Positions 32,330-40,882 of a stretch of 64,000 nt of DNA are shown in pieces. The translations under genes were made by a program, and so were the position numbers. Positions within the stretch are counted from its first letter, which is position 1. Each line of letters starts with the position of its first letter. A model generated the notes under the pieces. The model was not told the origin of the DNA. It was given only the letters and a program-made list of their open reading frames with translations, and searched no databases. The DNA comes from Mycobacterium sp. PO1 (lineage in GTDB: Bacteria; Actinomycetota; Actinomycetes; Mycobacteriales; Mycobacteriaceae), in contig NZ_BLTG01000017.1 in assembly GCF_017312405.1 (NCBI RefSeq), positions 1 to 64,000 on the forward strand, read 5' to 3'.

Positions 32330-33580
32330 ATGCGTATCAACATGCGCAAAGCAGGCATCGCCTGCGGCACGGCATTTGCTTCCGTCGCGTTGGCCGTGTC
32401 CACAGCGACGGCCGGTTGGGGGGCCAGTTCAGCATTGGTGATCGGCGGGATTGCGACGCCGCAACTGTCGGACATGCTGATGTCACCACTGCTCGGCGGC
32501 GCGCTGAAGAACCAAGAGCGTGTCAGCGTCAAGTGGCCCGCCGAGGCGGGCCCGTACACCGGACGCGGCGATCTCACGCTCGGCGCGTCGATCAACGTCG
32601 GGAAGGCGAATCTCGACGCCCAGATCGACGCGGCACTTGCTCGTCTCGCCAAGGATGCCAACGGCAATGTGCTCGGCGGTGAAAAGGTCACCGTCGTCGG
32701 CCTGTCGGCAGGGTCCCTCGTCGTCAACGAGGTGCTGCGCGAGATGGCTGCCGATGCCGACGCCCCCGACAAAGACCAGATCACGTTCATCGTGGTGGCC
32801 GATTCCAGCCGGCAGAAGCTGATCGACAAGGCGCGTTACAACAGCAAGTACGACTACACGTATCAGCCGGCTCCGGAGACCGCGTACGACATCGTCGTGG
32901 TCACCGGTGAATACGACGGGATGGCCGACTTCCCGGATCGCCCGTTCAACGTGCTGGCCATCGTCAACGCCATCGCCGGATCCATCTTCGTCCACGTCCC
33001 GGTGATGTATGCCGATCTGGCGAACGTGCCCGCCGAAAACATCACTGTGGACGTCAACGCCCAGGGCGGCACCACCACCCACTACCTGGTTCCGACCAAG
33101 AAACTTCCTCTGGTGCAACTGTTTCCGAGTCTGGCACCCCGGGAAGCGGAGCTGAAAGCCAAGATCGACAAGGCCTACAGCCGCAATGACGTGCCCGCCG
33201 TGGCGGCACGGTCGTTCGTCGCCGCTGCCCCCGTTCTGACGCAGGACGTCAACGACGTCCCCGAGGCACCGGTCGAGGGGTCCGGCGCCGACGTCACCGA
33301 GGACGAGGGCAGCGACGGCGCGACAACCGTCGACGCCACGGACGTGCAGGGGGATGACGAGGTCAGCCCCGTCATCGAGGACACCGACGAGAATGACGTT
33401 GCCGCCGATGACGAGGCCGCCACGGAGGCGACGCTGGCCGACGAGGCCGACGAGGCGAGCGCGGGGAACGCTCGCGAGTCGGATTCCGAGTCGGACAACG
33501 ACAGCGCCGCGGATTCATCCTCCGGTGGGGAGCATTCCTCGAGCGACGCCGGATCGGACTCGTCCGACTCCGCGGAGTAG
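32330..33580 (+). CDS. Exported PE-PPE-domain serine hydrolase with acidic tail
   Basis: A 416-residue protein. Signal peptide about residues 1-29 (hydrophobic AGIACGTAFASVALAVSTAT), then a PE-PPE domain with the nucleophile motif GLSAGS (124-129, Ser126). The conserved DIVVVTGEYDGMADFPDRPF and HYLVPTKKLPLVQLF are typical. From about residue 295 the protein is a disordered Asp/Glu/Ser/Thr tail ending in repeated Ser-Asp pairs. AGGGG precedes the ATG at 32330. It is paralogous in plan to the gene at 5136. Secreted or surface ester hydrolase inferred. A strong hairpin follows the gene. Confidence 0.82.
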   Translation: MRINMRKAGIACGTAFASVALAVSTATAGWGASSALVIGGIATPQLSDMLMSPLLGGALKNQERVSVKWPAEAGPYTGRGDLTLGASINVGKANLDAQIDAALARLAKDANGNVLGGEKVTVVGLSAGSLVVNEVLREMAADADAPDKDQITFIVVADSSRQKLIDKARYNSKYDYTYQPAPETAYDIVVVTGEYDGMADFPDRPFNVLAIVNAIAGSIFVHVPVMYADLANVPAENITVDVNAQGGTTTHYLVPTKKLPLVQLFPSLAPREAELKAKIDKAYSRNDVPAVAARSFVAAAPVLTQDVNDVPEAPVEGSGADVTEDEGSDGATTVDATDVQGDDEVSPVIEDTDENDVAADDEAATEATLADEADEASAGNARESDSESDNDSAADSSSGGEHSSSDAGSDSSDSAE

Positions 33581-33600
33581 ATCCGGCGAATCCCGCAGCC

Positions 33601-33629
33601 CGAAGCCCCGGCATTACGCCGGGGCTTCG
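33601..33629 (+). terminator. Strong hairpin terminator
   Basis: Perfect 12-bp arms CGAAGCCCCGGC (33601-33612) and GCCGGGGCTTCG (33618-33629) enclose the loop ATTAC, 20 bases after the PE-PPE gene stop. There is no T tract, which is common for mycobacterial terminators. Confidence 0.8.
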
Positions 33630-33749
33630 TGGCTTCTCGGCGACGCGATCGCCACGACGGCCGGTCGGATCTGGCCCAGCGCACGCAGGACAACCGGCGG
33701 CCGCCTGCGGCAGCGATTCGCCATTCTCGGCGGAGGGTATTTCCCCCTC

Positions 33750-33980
33750 ATGACTGGAGCACAGGATCGCCCCGACAACGTCACCGTCGAGGTTGAGCAC
33801 AATGACCGTGGGTGGATGGTCGTCCACATCGTCGATGGTGAACGCAAGCCCATCGAACCACCGCACCCCGACCGGGAATCCGCCGAGAAGGCGGCCGCCG
33901 TGCACGCCGCCAGCAGCGACCGGTGGACCGGCGCGGCGGAGGTCGTCTCGGCCGACGACCGCCCGACCGAGCTTCCCTAA
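33750..33980 (+). CDS. Small hypothetical protein, possibly DUF2188-like
   Basis: A 76-residue soluble protein with a beta-strand-rich start (VTVEVEHNDRGWMVVHIVDG) and a helical SAEKAAAVHAASSDRW, an arrangement like DUF2188 proteins, where a GW-V segment is followed by a helix. GGAGGG lies 12-17 bases before the ATG at 33750. The match is by pattern only. It stands alone downstream of a terminator. Confidence 0.6.
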   Translation: MTGAQDRPDNVTVEVEHNDRGWMVVHIVDGERKPIEPPHPDRESAEKAAAVHAASSDRWTGAAEVVSADDRPTELP

Positions 33981-34279
33981 CCGCCACGACAACAGAGTGA
34001 GTCACCTTGGAACCCCTGTCGTCGACGCGGGGTCGCTTCACCACGGTGTGAGAACACCTCGCTGGTGCCCGCGACTTTCGATGTCGGATGTGGTTACCAA
34101 CCCGGCCCTGACGTGTGTCCCCGACGCCTCCCGCGCTACCGCCGCTGCGATTGGCCGTGCTCGGCAGGGGGCCGTCCCAAGCAACCTCTCCCGCTGAAGC
34201 GGTGCGGGCCCAAACGGGAGAACCATCACAGCGTAATCCCAGTCGACCTACTGAAATCCCGAACCTGGTCGGGTGTGTT
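33981..34279. other. Intergenic region, no gene seen
   Basis: About 300 bases between the small protein and the GntR gene stop. No frame on either strand looks coding. It includes short inverted segments (AACCTCTCCCG near CGGGAGAACC) that could act as a weak terminator for the convergent genes. Confidence 0.45.
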
Positions 34280-34942
34280 TCAGCTGGCAGATAGCTGGCG
34301 CCACGTGCGGACCAGGTGGCTGAATTCCTTCACCTGGACCAGCACGTGATCACGAGCGGCGTCCTCGGCGATCCCGGCGTCACCCCGGGAAATGGCGTCG
34401 GCGATGATTCGGTGCTCGGCCAGAGAGCGTCGCATGCGGTCGGGCACTCGGAGCTGTAAACGCCGGTACGGCTGCAGGACCCGCTTCAGCGCGTGGGCTT
34501 GCTGACGCAGGTAGTCGTTACCGCACGAGTCATACACGACGCCGTGAAAACGGGCGTTGGCATAGTAGTAGGCGTCGGCATCGCCTTCGACCGCGTGGAG
34601 TTCACATTCCGCGAGGGCCGATTCGAGTTCCGCCAGGGCTGCCCGTTCGATACGGCCGGCGGAGAGCCTCGCCGCCATACCTTCCAGCTCGGCCATGACC
34701 TCGAAGCGTTCAGCCACTTCCGAGATGCTCAGCTCGGTGACGTACGTGCCCTGCTTGGGCCGGATCTGGACCAGCCCGGAGCGCTCCAGCGCCTGCAGCG
34801 CCTCCCGGATCGGAGTGCGTGAACAGCCGAACTCCTTCTCCAGCTGCGCCGGGTCCAGGCGTTCCCCGGGCCGATAGTGGCCGTCGAGGACGGCGTTCTC
34901 CAACGCATCCCGCACCCGCTGAGATTCCGGGATTCGAACCAT
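34280..34942 (-). CDS. GntR-family regulator (FadR-like, FCD domain)
   Basis: A 220-residue regulator. Winged helix at about 5-70 (LENAVLDGHYRPGERLDPAQ, then LEKEFGCSRTPIREALQALE). The C-terminal FCD domain carries the metal-ligand pattern with ARFHGVVYDSCGNDYL and EHRIIADAISRGD. It is divergent from the malonate genes across about 155 bases that contain a palindrome at 35014-35027. It probably regulates malonate uptake and conversion, with malonate or malonyl-CoA as plausible ligand; that is inferred from position. Confidence 0.88.
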   Translation of the reverse strand: MVRIPESQRVRDALENAVLDGHYRPGERLDPAQLEKEFGCSRTPIREALQALERSGLVQIRPKQGTYVTELSISEVAERFEVMAELEGMAARLSAGRIERAALAELESALAECELHAVEGDADAYYYANARFHGVVYDSCGNDYLRQQAHALKRVLQPYRRLQLRVPDRMRRSLAEHRIIADAISRGDAGIAEDAARDHVLVQVKEFSHLVRTWRQLSAS

Positions 34943-35013
34943 TCGCCACCTCCTCGGCCCAGATTAACCAATCCCGGGGGTGGTGCAGCTCACTTTTATC
35001 CGTTATGGTCGAT

Positions 35014-35027
35014 GTTATATATATCAC
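35014..35027 (+). promoter_or_regulatory. Candidate GntR operator
   Basis: GTTATATATATCAC is a 14-base palindrome with a single mismatched pair (GTnATATATATnAC). It lies between the GntR gene and the malonate operon, 70 bases before malonyl-CoA decarboxylase. GntR/FadR-type regulators bind GT-N-AC style sites, which fits. It could also overlap the -10 region. Confidence 0.6.
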
Positions 35028-35096
35028 GATCAAGAATGTATATGGGTTGCGTCACCTCGGCAGAGGTGCGAGCCGGACACCGGGGAAGGACCCACC

Positions 35097-36359
35097 ATGA
35101 AATGCGTTGACAGCCGGTCACTGACCGGGCTGCTCGCGGCGTGCGAAACCCTGATGAGCGATGTCGGCGAAGCCTCCCTGCGGGCCATCGCGACAGCGGC
35201 GCTCAGCGCCTACGCCGACCTCGACGACGACGCCAAACTCCACTTCTTCAACCACATCAATACCGCCTACGACGTCGACGCCGAACGGGTTCGCACCGCG
35301 TTCCGGCAGTGGGACGATGTCCGCGAGACCGGCTCGCACGCCGGCGATGAGCTGATTGGGCTATTCAGCGCGGTCGAACCGGCCCGCCAACAGCTGCTCC
35401 GCCGGATGAACCACGCCCCGGGCGCGACACTGGCGTTGGTCGAGATGCGCTCGGACCTGCGTCGCCTGATGCACCGGCACCCCGGTCTGCGGCCCCTCGA
35501 CCACGATTTCCACCATCTCCTCACATCCTGGTTCAACCGCGGATTCCTGCAGATGGCCGAGGTGACCTGGAACTCGCCGCCACAGCTGCGCCAACACCTG
35601 CTGCGCTACGAAAGCGTCCACCCGATGGCCACCGACGCCGAACTTCGTCGACGCCTGCAACCCGATGATCGCCGCGTCTACGCGTTCTTTCACCCCGCGA
35701 CCACAGACGTGCCACTGATCTTCGTCGAAGTCGCTCTCGTGTGCGGCATACCGGACCGAATCACTCCGCTGCTGGAACCGAATTCACCGCTCGACCCGTC
35801 GAACGCGGACACCGCAGCGCTGTACTCGATCAACAACGCGCTCGACGGGCTGGCGGGCGTGTCCTTCGGCAGCTTCCTGATCAAGCAGGTGATCGAGCAG
35901 GTCAGCGCAGAGCTACCTCACCTTCGGCAGTTCGCCACCCTGTCACCGATCCCCGGCTTCCGGACCTGGCTCAGCGCCAAGACCGAAACCAACCCCGAAC
36001 TCCGGTCACTGTCCGACGAATTGGACGAGCTCCAGCCGGCCGACCTCAGCGCCGCCCGCGTCGCGAAGATCCACGACCGTCTGCTGTCCGCCCTGTACAC
36101 CTACCTGGCCGTCGAGCGGCGCGAGGACGGACGCCCCGTCGACGCGGTCGCACGTTTCCACCTGGGCAACGGGGCCGCGGCGTGGCGGCTGAACTGGCCG
36201 GCAAATCCCAGTCCACGAGCTTGGCAGCAGTCCTACGGGGCGATGGTCAACTACCTCTACGAACCCGACCATCTCGAACGCCGCCACGAGGAATTCGTGC
36301 GTCGGCGCAGCGTCGCCGTCACGGGGCCTCTCCAGAGCCTCGCCGACGCACACCGCTGA
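35097..36359 (+). CDS. Malonyl-CoA decarboxylase
   Basis: A 420-residue enzyme converting malonyl-CoA to acetyl-CoA and CO2. Family blocks seen include VYAFFHPATTDVPLIFVEVA, YSINNALDGLAGVSFGSFLI, FATLSPIPGFRTWL and, near the C-terminus, RFHLGNGAAAWRLNWPANPS, matching the GNAT-like catalytic domain of eukaryotic and rhizobial (MatA) enzymes. GGAAGG precedes the ATG at 35097. It is the first gene of a malonate operon. A four-helix N-terminal domain, about residues 1-150, is expected. Confidence 0.92.
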   Translation: MKCVDSRSLTGLLAACETLMSDVGEASLRAIATAALSAYADLDDDAKLHFFNHINTAYDVDAERVRTAFRQWDDVRETGSHAGDELIGLFSAVEPARQQLLRRMNHAPGATLALVEMRSDLRRLMHRHPGLRPLDHDFHHLLTSWFNRGFLQMAEVTWNSPPQLRQHLLRYESVHPMATDAELRRRLQPDDRRVYAFFHPATTDVPLIFVEVALVCGIPDRITPLLEPNSPLDPSNADTAALYSINNALDGLAGVSFGSFLIKQVIEQVSAELPHLRQFATLSPIPGFRTWLSAKTETNPELRSLSDELDELQPADLSAARVAKIHDRLLSALYTYLAVERREDGRPVDAVARFHLGNGAAAWRLNWPANPSPRAWQQSYGAMVNYLYEPDHLERRHEEFVRRRSVAVTGPLQSLADAHR

Positions 36360-36385
36360 ACCACCACCAGAGAGGAACACCGCCG

Positions 36386-37906
36386 ATGGCGCCCTACCCC
36401 ACCATCTATCGAGCGTTCGCCGACCACGTTGCGCGCCAACCGAACAAAGCGCTCTTCGAACTACCCGACGGGCGAACCGTCAGCTACCGCGAGACCGCCG
36501 AGATCGCGCATCGCATCGCCGCCCGACTACTCGCCGACGGTGTCGCGCCGGGCGACCGCGTCGCGATGCAGGTGCCGAAATCACCCGAAGCCATCGCGCT
36601 GTATCTGGCCACCCTGCAGATCGGTGGGGTTTTCCTGCCGCTCAACACCGCCTACACCGGCGCCGAGATGCGGTATTTCCTCGGTGACGCGCAGCCCCGG
36701 GTCCTCGTCTGCGCGCCCGACCGTCATGGCGACTACGCCGATGTTCAGGAGGACCTCGTCGTCGAGACCCTCGGCGAGTCCGGCGACGGCACGCTGCTGC
36801 GCGACGAGGACCGCCACGAGGAGATCTTCGCCGCCGACGCGGCCGACCCGGCCGCCATCCTCTACACCTCCGGCACCACGGGACGGTCCAAGGGCGCGGT
36901 GCTCACTCACGGCAACCTGGCCGCCAACTGCGAAGCCCTCCTGGAGGCCTGGCAGTACACCGGCGACGACCGACTCATCCACGCCCTGCCGATCTTTCAC
37001 ATCCACGGCCTGTTCGTCGCGGCCAACATGACACTGGCGGCCGGCGCTTCGATGCACTACCTGCCCAAGTTCGACACCGAGGCCATCGTCGAGCTAATGC
37101 CGCACGCCACCGTGCTGATGGGCGTGCCCACCTTCTACACCCGCCTGCTGAAGAGCCCGCGGCTCACCGCCGAACACTGTGCGGCGATGCGGCTGTTCGT
37201 CTCGGGATCCGCGCCGCTGCTGGCCAGCGACCACGAGGCGTTCGCCGCCCGCACCGGCCACGCGATCCTGGAACGCTACGGAATGACCGAGACCGGGATG
37301 AACACGACCAACCCGTACGAGGGCGGTCCGCGCAAACCCGGAACCGTCGGCAAGTCCCTACCGGGCACCGAGATCCGAGTTGTCGACCGCGAGACCGGAC
37401 AGTCACTACCCGACGGCGAGGTCGGCATCGTCGAGGTCCGTGGACCCAACGTGTTCTCCGGGTACTGGCAGATGCCGGAGAAGACGGCCGCCGAGTTCCG
37501 CCCGGACGGCTTCTTCATCACCGGCGACATGGGCCGCATCGACGATGACGGCTACCTCTGCATCGTCGGAAGAGACAAAGACCTGGTGATCTCGGGGGGA
37601 TACAACATCTATCCCAAGGAGATCGAGGAACTGCTCGACAGCCACCCCAAGGTGCTGGAGTCCGCCGTGATCGGCGTGCCCCACCCGGAGTTCGGCGAGA
37701 CCGTGGTGGCCGTTGTTGTCCCGACACCGGGCGAGCAGCCCCAGGACCGCGAGTTGCTGGACTACGTCGCCGGCGACCTCGCGCGGTTCAAACAACCCCG
37801 CGCGGTGCGCGTGGTGGATGCCCTACCCCGAAACGTCATGGGGAAGGTGCAAAAAGCCGAACTTCGCAAGCGTTACGCCAATCTGTTCGACGGCGTAGAC
37901 GCCTGA
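36386..37906 (+). CDS. matB: Malonyl-CoA synthetase
   Basis: A 506-residue acyl-adenylate-forming enzyme. The phosphate loop is LYTSGTTGRSKGAVLTH (about 156-172), then YGMTETGMNTTNPYEGG, the GDMGRIDDDGYLCIVGRDKD hinge and a catalytic Lys in PRNVMGKVQKAELRK. The N-terminal TIYRAFADHVARQPNKALFE and the length match MatB. It activates malonate with CoA and ATP, supplying the decarboxylase encoded just upstream. GAGAGGAA lies before the ATG at 36386. Confidence 0.9.
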   Translation: MAPYPTIYRAFADHVARQPNKALFELPDGRTVSYRETAEIAHRIAARLLADGVAPGDRVAMQVPKSPEAIALYLATLQIGGVFLPLNTAYTGAEMRYFLGDAQPRVLVCAPDRHGDYADVQEDLVVETLGESGDGTLLRDEDRHEEIFAADAADPAAILYTSGTTGRSKGAVLTHGNLAANCEALLEAWQYTGDDRLIHALPIFHIHGLFVAANMTLAAGASMHYLPKFDTEAIVELMPHATVLMGVPTFYTRLLKSPRLTAEHCAAMRLFVSGSAPLLASDHEAFAARTGHAILERYGMTETGMNTTNPYEGGPRKPGTVGKSLPGTEIRVVDRETGQSLPDGEVGIVEVRGPNVFSGYWQMPEKTAAEFRPDGFFITGDMGRIDDDGYLCIVGRDKDLVISGGYNIYPKEIEELLDSHPKVLESAVIGVPHPEFGETVVAVVVPTPGEQPQDRELLDYVAGDLARFKQPRAVRVVDALPRNVMGKVQKAELRKRYANLFDGVDA

Positions 37907-37930
37907 AACCCTTCAACACAGGAGTACAAG

Positions 37931-38332
37931 ATGGTTCTCTACGGAGTGGCAGCGTTGGCGCTCTGCATGCTCGCCGGCGCAGCGATCGGTGAACTGCTCG
38001 GCGTCGCGCTGGGTGTGGACGCCAATGTCGGCGGGGTCGGGTTCGCGATGATCATGCTGATCCTCGCCACCGACTGGTTGCGTCGAAAAGACAAGTTCCC
38101 CAAGGCAAGCGAACAGGGCGTGCTGTTCTGGAGCGCGATGTACATCCCGATCGTGATCGCGATGGCCTCCACGCAGAACGTCGCACAGGCAATCACCGGC
38201 GGTCCGATGGCGATCCTCGCAGGGCTCGCGGCGCTGGCCGCCGGTGCTGCGCTGGTTCCGGTGCTGGCCCGGATCGGCGAACCCGCCGAACCGCTGCCGC
38301 CACTGACCGAAGAAGAAAAGCAGGAGGCCTGA
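37931..38332 (+). CDS. madL: Malonate transporter subunit MadL
   Basis: A 133-residue membrane protein with about four hydrophobic segments, starting MVLYGVAALALCMLAGAAIG and including GVGFAMIMLILATDWL and FWSAMYIPIVIAMASTQNVA, as in MadL of Malonomonas. MadL works with MadM as a sodium-dependent malonate importer. It follows matB by 24 bases with AGGAG before the ATG, and is separated from madM by one base. The C-terminus is acidic (PLPPLTEEEKQE). Confidence 0.9.
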   Translation: MVLYGVAALALCMLAGAAIGELLGVALGVDANVGGVGFAMIMLILATDWLRRKDKFPKASEQGVLFWSAMYIPIVIAMASTQNVAQAITGGPMAILAGLAALAAGAALVPVLARIGEPAEPLPPLTEEEKQEA

Positions 38333-38333
38333 G

Positions 38334-39098
38334 ATGGAACTTCTCAGTTCGGTATTCGAGAAAAACAACCTGCTGGTGGCCTTCGTGGTCGTCGGTGCCC
38401 TGATGCTGCTGTCGGGCTGGCTGTCGCGAACTCTGACCCGCGGCAGGCTGCACGGATCGGCCGTTGCGATCATCCTCGGACTGGCGCTGGCCTACTGGGG
38501 CGGCGTGGTGACCGGCGGTGAAGACGGGCTGGCCGACATCGCCATATTCTCCGGGCTCGGGCTCATGGGCGGAGCGATGCTGCGTGACCTCGCCATCGTG
38601 TCGACCGCCTACGGCGTCGATCTGAAAGAGATCAGGCGCTCCGGGGCAGCCGGCGCTCTGTCGATCGTGCTGGGCGTGGTGGTGTCGTTCATCGTCGGCG
38701 CTTGCGTCGCTGCGGCGTTCGGCTACCGCGACGCCGAATCGTTGGCGACCATCGGCGCCGGCGCCGCCACCTACATCGTGGGACCGGTGACCGGAACCGC
38801 GGTGGGCGCCAGCTCGGAGGTGATCGCGCTGTCGGTGGCTGCCGGGCTGGTGAAGTCCGTCGTCGTGATGGTCGGCACCCCGATGATCGCCCGGCTGATC
38901 GGTCTGAACAACCCGAAGTCCGCCATGGCGTACGGCGGCTTGATGGGCACCACCTCCGGGGTGGCCGGCGGCCTCGCGGCCACCGACAAACGCCTGGTGC
39001 CCTACGGAGCGATGACCGCAACGTTCTACACCGGGATCGGCTGCCTGCTGGGTCCGTCGGTGTTCTACGTGGTGCTGAGGACCATCGTCGGCGGTTGA
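38334..39098 (+). CDS. madM: Malonate transporter subunit MadM
   Basis: A 254-residue polytopic membrane protein of the MadM family. Visible blocks include KNNLLVAFVVVGALMLLSGW, HGSAVAIILGLALAYWGGVV, FSGLGLMGGAMLRDLAIVST and ATYIVGPVTGTAVGASSEVI. Together with MadL it imports malonate. AGGAGG lies just upstream within the end of madL, so translation is coupled. It closes the malonate operon: decarboxylase, synthetase, importer. Confidence 0.92.
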   Translation: MELLSSVFEKNNLLVAFVVVGALMLLSGWLSRTLTRGRLHGSAVAIILGLALAYWGGVVTGGEDGLADIAIFSGLGLMGGAMLRDLAIVSTAYGVDLKEIRRSGAAGALSIVLGVVVSFIVGACVAAAFGYRDAESLATIGAGAATYIVGPVTGTAVGASSEVIALSVAAGLVKSVVVMVGTPMIARLIGLNNPKSAMAYGGLMGTTSGVAGGLAATDKRLVPYGAMTATFYTGIGCLLGPSVFYVVLRTIVGG

Positions 39099-39203
39099 GA
39101 CATCCAGTTCGCGGCGTCGTCGTCACCGACAGCCACCCGCACCCAGGAACGCGTCGTAGTGTCGCGCAGGGGGACGTGGTGAACCAAGCGGAAGGAGCGG
39201 CGG

Positions 39204-40265
39204 GTGTCTGCCCGAAACGACTACCGATACGTGGTAATCGGCGCCGGCGCGATCGGCGGCTGTGTGGGCGGGGTGCTGGCACGTGCCGGCGTACCCGTGG
39301 TAATGGTGGCGCGGGGCCGAAACGCCGAGGTCCTGGCCACCGACGGGCTGACCCTGCGCACCCCCGACGGCGTCGTCCGCACGCCGATCGAGACGGCGTC
39401 CAGCCCAGATGACCTGCACCTGACCGAGCGCGACGTATTGGTGTTCGCCACCAAGACCCAACAGCTCGACGCCGCACTCGAGCAGTGGGTCGACCGTCCG
39501 GTGCACGCCTCCGATGGCACCGTGAGCACCGCGGGAGAACGGCTGCCCGTGTTGACCGCACTGAACGGAGTCGTCGCCGAAGAGAAGGCGCTGCGGTACT
39601 TCGCCCGGGTGTTCGGTGTCTGTGTCTGGTGCCCCGCGGTGCATCTGGAGCCCGGCGAGGTGGTCGCGCGGTCCTGGCCGGTGGTGGGCCAGTTTCACAT
39701 CGCCCGCTGGCCGGCCTCGATCCGGACCTCGGCCGACGAGGAGTTTCTGGCCGACCTGGCGGCAACGTGGAGCACTGCGGGGATCGGTGTGCGCACGCCC
39801 GACGATGTTGCGCCGTGGAAGTACAACAAGCTGCTGATGAATCTCGGCAATGCCGTGGGGGCTCTCGCGCGCCACGGCGCCGACGTGGGTGCGGTTGTCG
39901 GCGCAGCGGTTGCCGAAGGTGTGGACGTGCTGGGTCGCGCCGAGATCGACTTTGTGCCCTTCGAGACGTCGACACTGGTCCGTTCCGAGGGGCCCACCCC
40001 CCGGCCGGTACCGGGGTTCGAGGACGCGCCGAACAACTCCACCTCCCAGTCGTTGAGCCGCCACACCGGCAACATCGAAACCGACTACCTCAACGGCGAG
40101 ATCGTGCGCCTTGCGCACCGGTACGGCAGCGCGGCGCCGATCAACTCCGCGTTGACCCGCGCAGCGCGCGCAGCCTCGCGCGACGGGCACGGTCCGGGGC
40201 AGTATTCGAGCGAGCAACTCGCGGGCCTGGTGGGCCTCGATTCCCTCTCGGCGCAGAGGGGTTAG
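39204..40265 (+). CDS. Ketopantoate reductase-family oxidoreductase (ApbA/PanE)
   Basis: A 353-residue NAD(P)H-dependent reductase. N-terminal GxGxxG is VVIGAGAIGGCVGGVLARAG, and KYNKLLMNLGNAVGAL in the C-terminal domain carries the catalytic Lys and Asn. It ends with a helical domain with SLSRHTGNIETDYLNGEI, matching the family's S-M/Q-DxxxGRxTEIDxLNG block. Starts with GTG at 39204. Many actinobacterial paralogues exist, so a role in pantothenate synthesis is uncertain; it may act on another 2-oxo acid. Confidence 0.82.
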   Translation: MSARNDYRYVVIGAGAIGGCVGGVLARAGVPVVMVARGRNAEVLATDGLTLRTPDGVVRTPIETASSPDDLHLTERDVLVFATKTQQLDAALEQWVDRPVHASDGTVSTAGERLPVLTALNGVVAEEKALRYFARVFGVCVWCPAVHLEPGEVVARSWPVVGQFHIARWPASIRTSADEEFLADLAATWSTAGIGVRTPDDVAPWKYNKLLMNLGNAVGALARHGADVGAVVGAAVAEGVDVLGRAEIDFVPFETSTLVRSEGPTPRPVPGFEDAPNNSTSQSLSRHTGNIETDYLNGEIVRLAHRYGSAAPINSALTRAARAASRDGHGPGQYSSEQLAGLVGLDSLSAQRG

Positions 40266-40404
40266 GCACCGCGCGTCGCAGCACGGGCCGTATGTTGTCG
40301 ACCCGGCCCGCGGCGGCGGTGGCAGGTCGTCGCCCGCATTGCACGTCAACTCTGTTGCCGTGCAATCCCATCGACGAGCATCACCGCAGAGCTATCGTGA
40401 TCAC

Positions 40405-40761
40405 ATGGCGCGCACCCGCCGGGCGGTGATCACCGCCGCGGCACTCGGACTGACCTTCACCGCCGTGGGTGTCGGGTCCGCTGGGGCTGCGCCCGCGCAG
40501 AACGATCCTGGTCCTCCGGTGATTCCGCCGCCGGCCATTCCGGCGCTACCGCTGCCGGTGCTGCCCATCCCGGCCGGGTTGCCGCCGTTTCCGTACCCCG
40601 CGGACGTCCCGGTCGTCGAGCTGCCCGCGGAGATCCCCACAGTCGAGTTCCCGTCCTCGGTGCCGCCGGTGCCGCTGCCCGCCCCCATCCCCGAGGTCGT
40701 CCTTCCGGCCGACATTCCCCCGATCCAGCTTCCGGCACCGATCCCGCGCGGTTTGTTGTAG
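40405..40761 (+). CDS. Secreted proline-rich protein with nine-residue repeat
   Basis: A 118-residue protein. The signal peptide (RTRRAVITAAALGLTFTAVG) ends near SAGAAPAQ. The mature protein is almost entirely Pro with Leu, Ile, Val and Ala. Five full nine-residue units of approximate pattern x-x-(I/V)-P-x-V-x-(L/F)-P run from about residue 66, plus a partial sixth. It begins at ATG 40405. There is no known domain; a cell-wall or extracellular structural role is a guess. The pattern resembles proline-rich antigens of mycobacteria only loosely. Confidence 0.7.
   Translation: MARTRRAVITAAALGLTFTAVGVGSAGAAPAQNDPGPPVIPPPAIPALPLPVLPIPAGLPPFPYPADVPVVELPAEIPTVEFPSSVPPVPLPAPIPEVVLPADIPPIQLPAPIPRGLL
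40600..40746 (+). repeat. 27-bp coding tandem repeat
   Basis: Five 27-base units (40600-40734) and a partial sixth encode the nine-residue proline repeat. DNA units have diverged, but register is kept exactly and every unit ends Pro. Confidence 0.7.
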
Positions 40762-40882
40762 TCCGGGCCGACCCTCTGAAGCAGTCTTTCTGACCACTTG
40801 CTCTCCTCGAGCGACGCGGCCGACCGCCAGCCCGTGCACCACACCACCCCACTCCCCTGACAGGCCACGTACCGTCGAGGAC

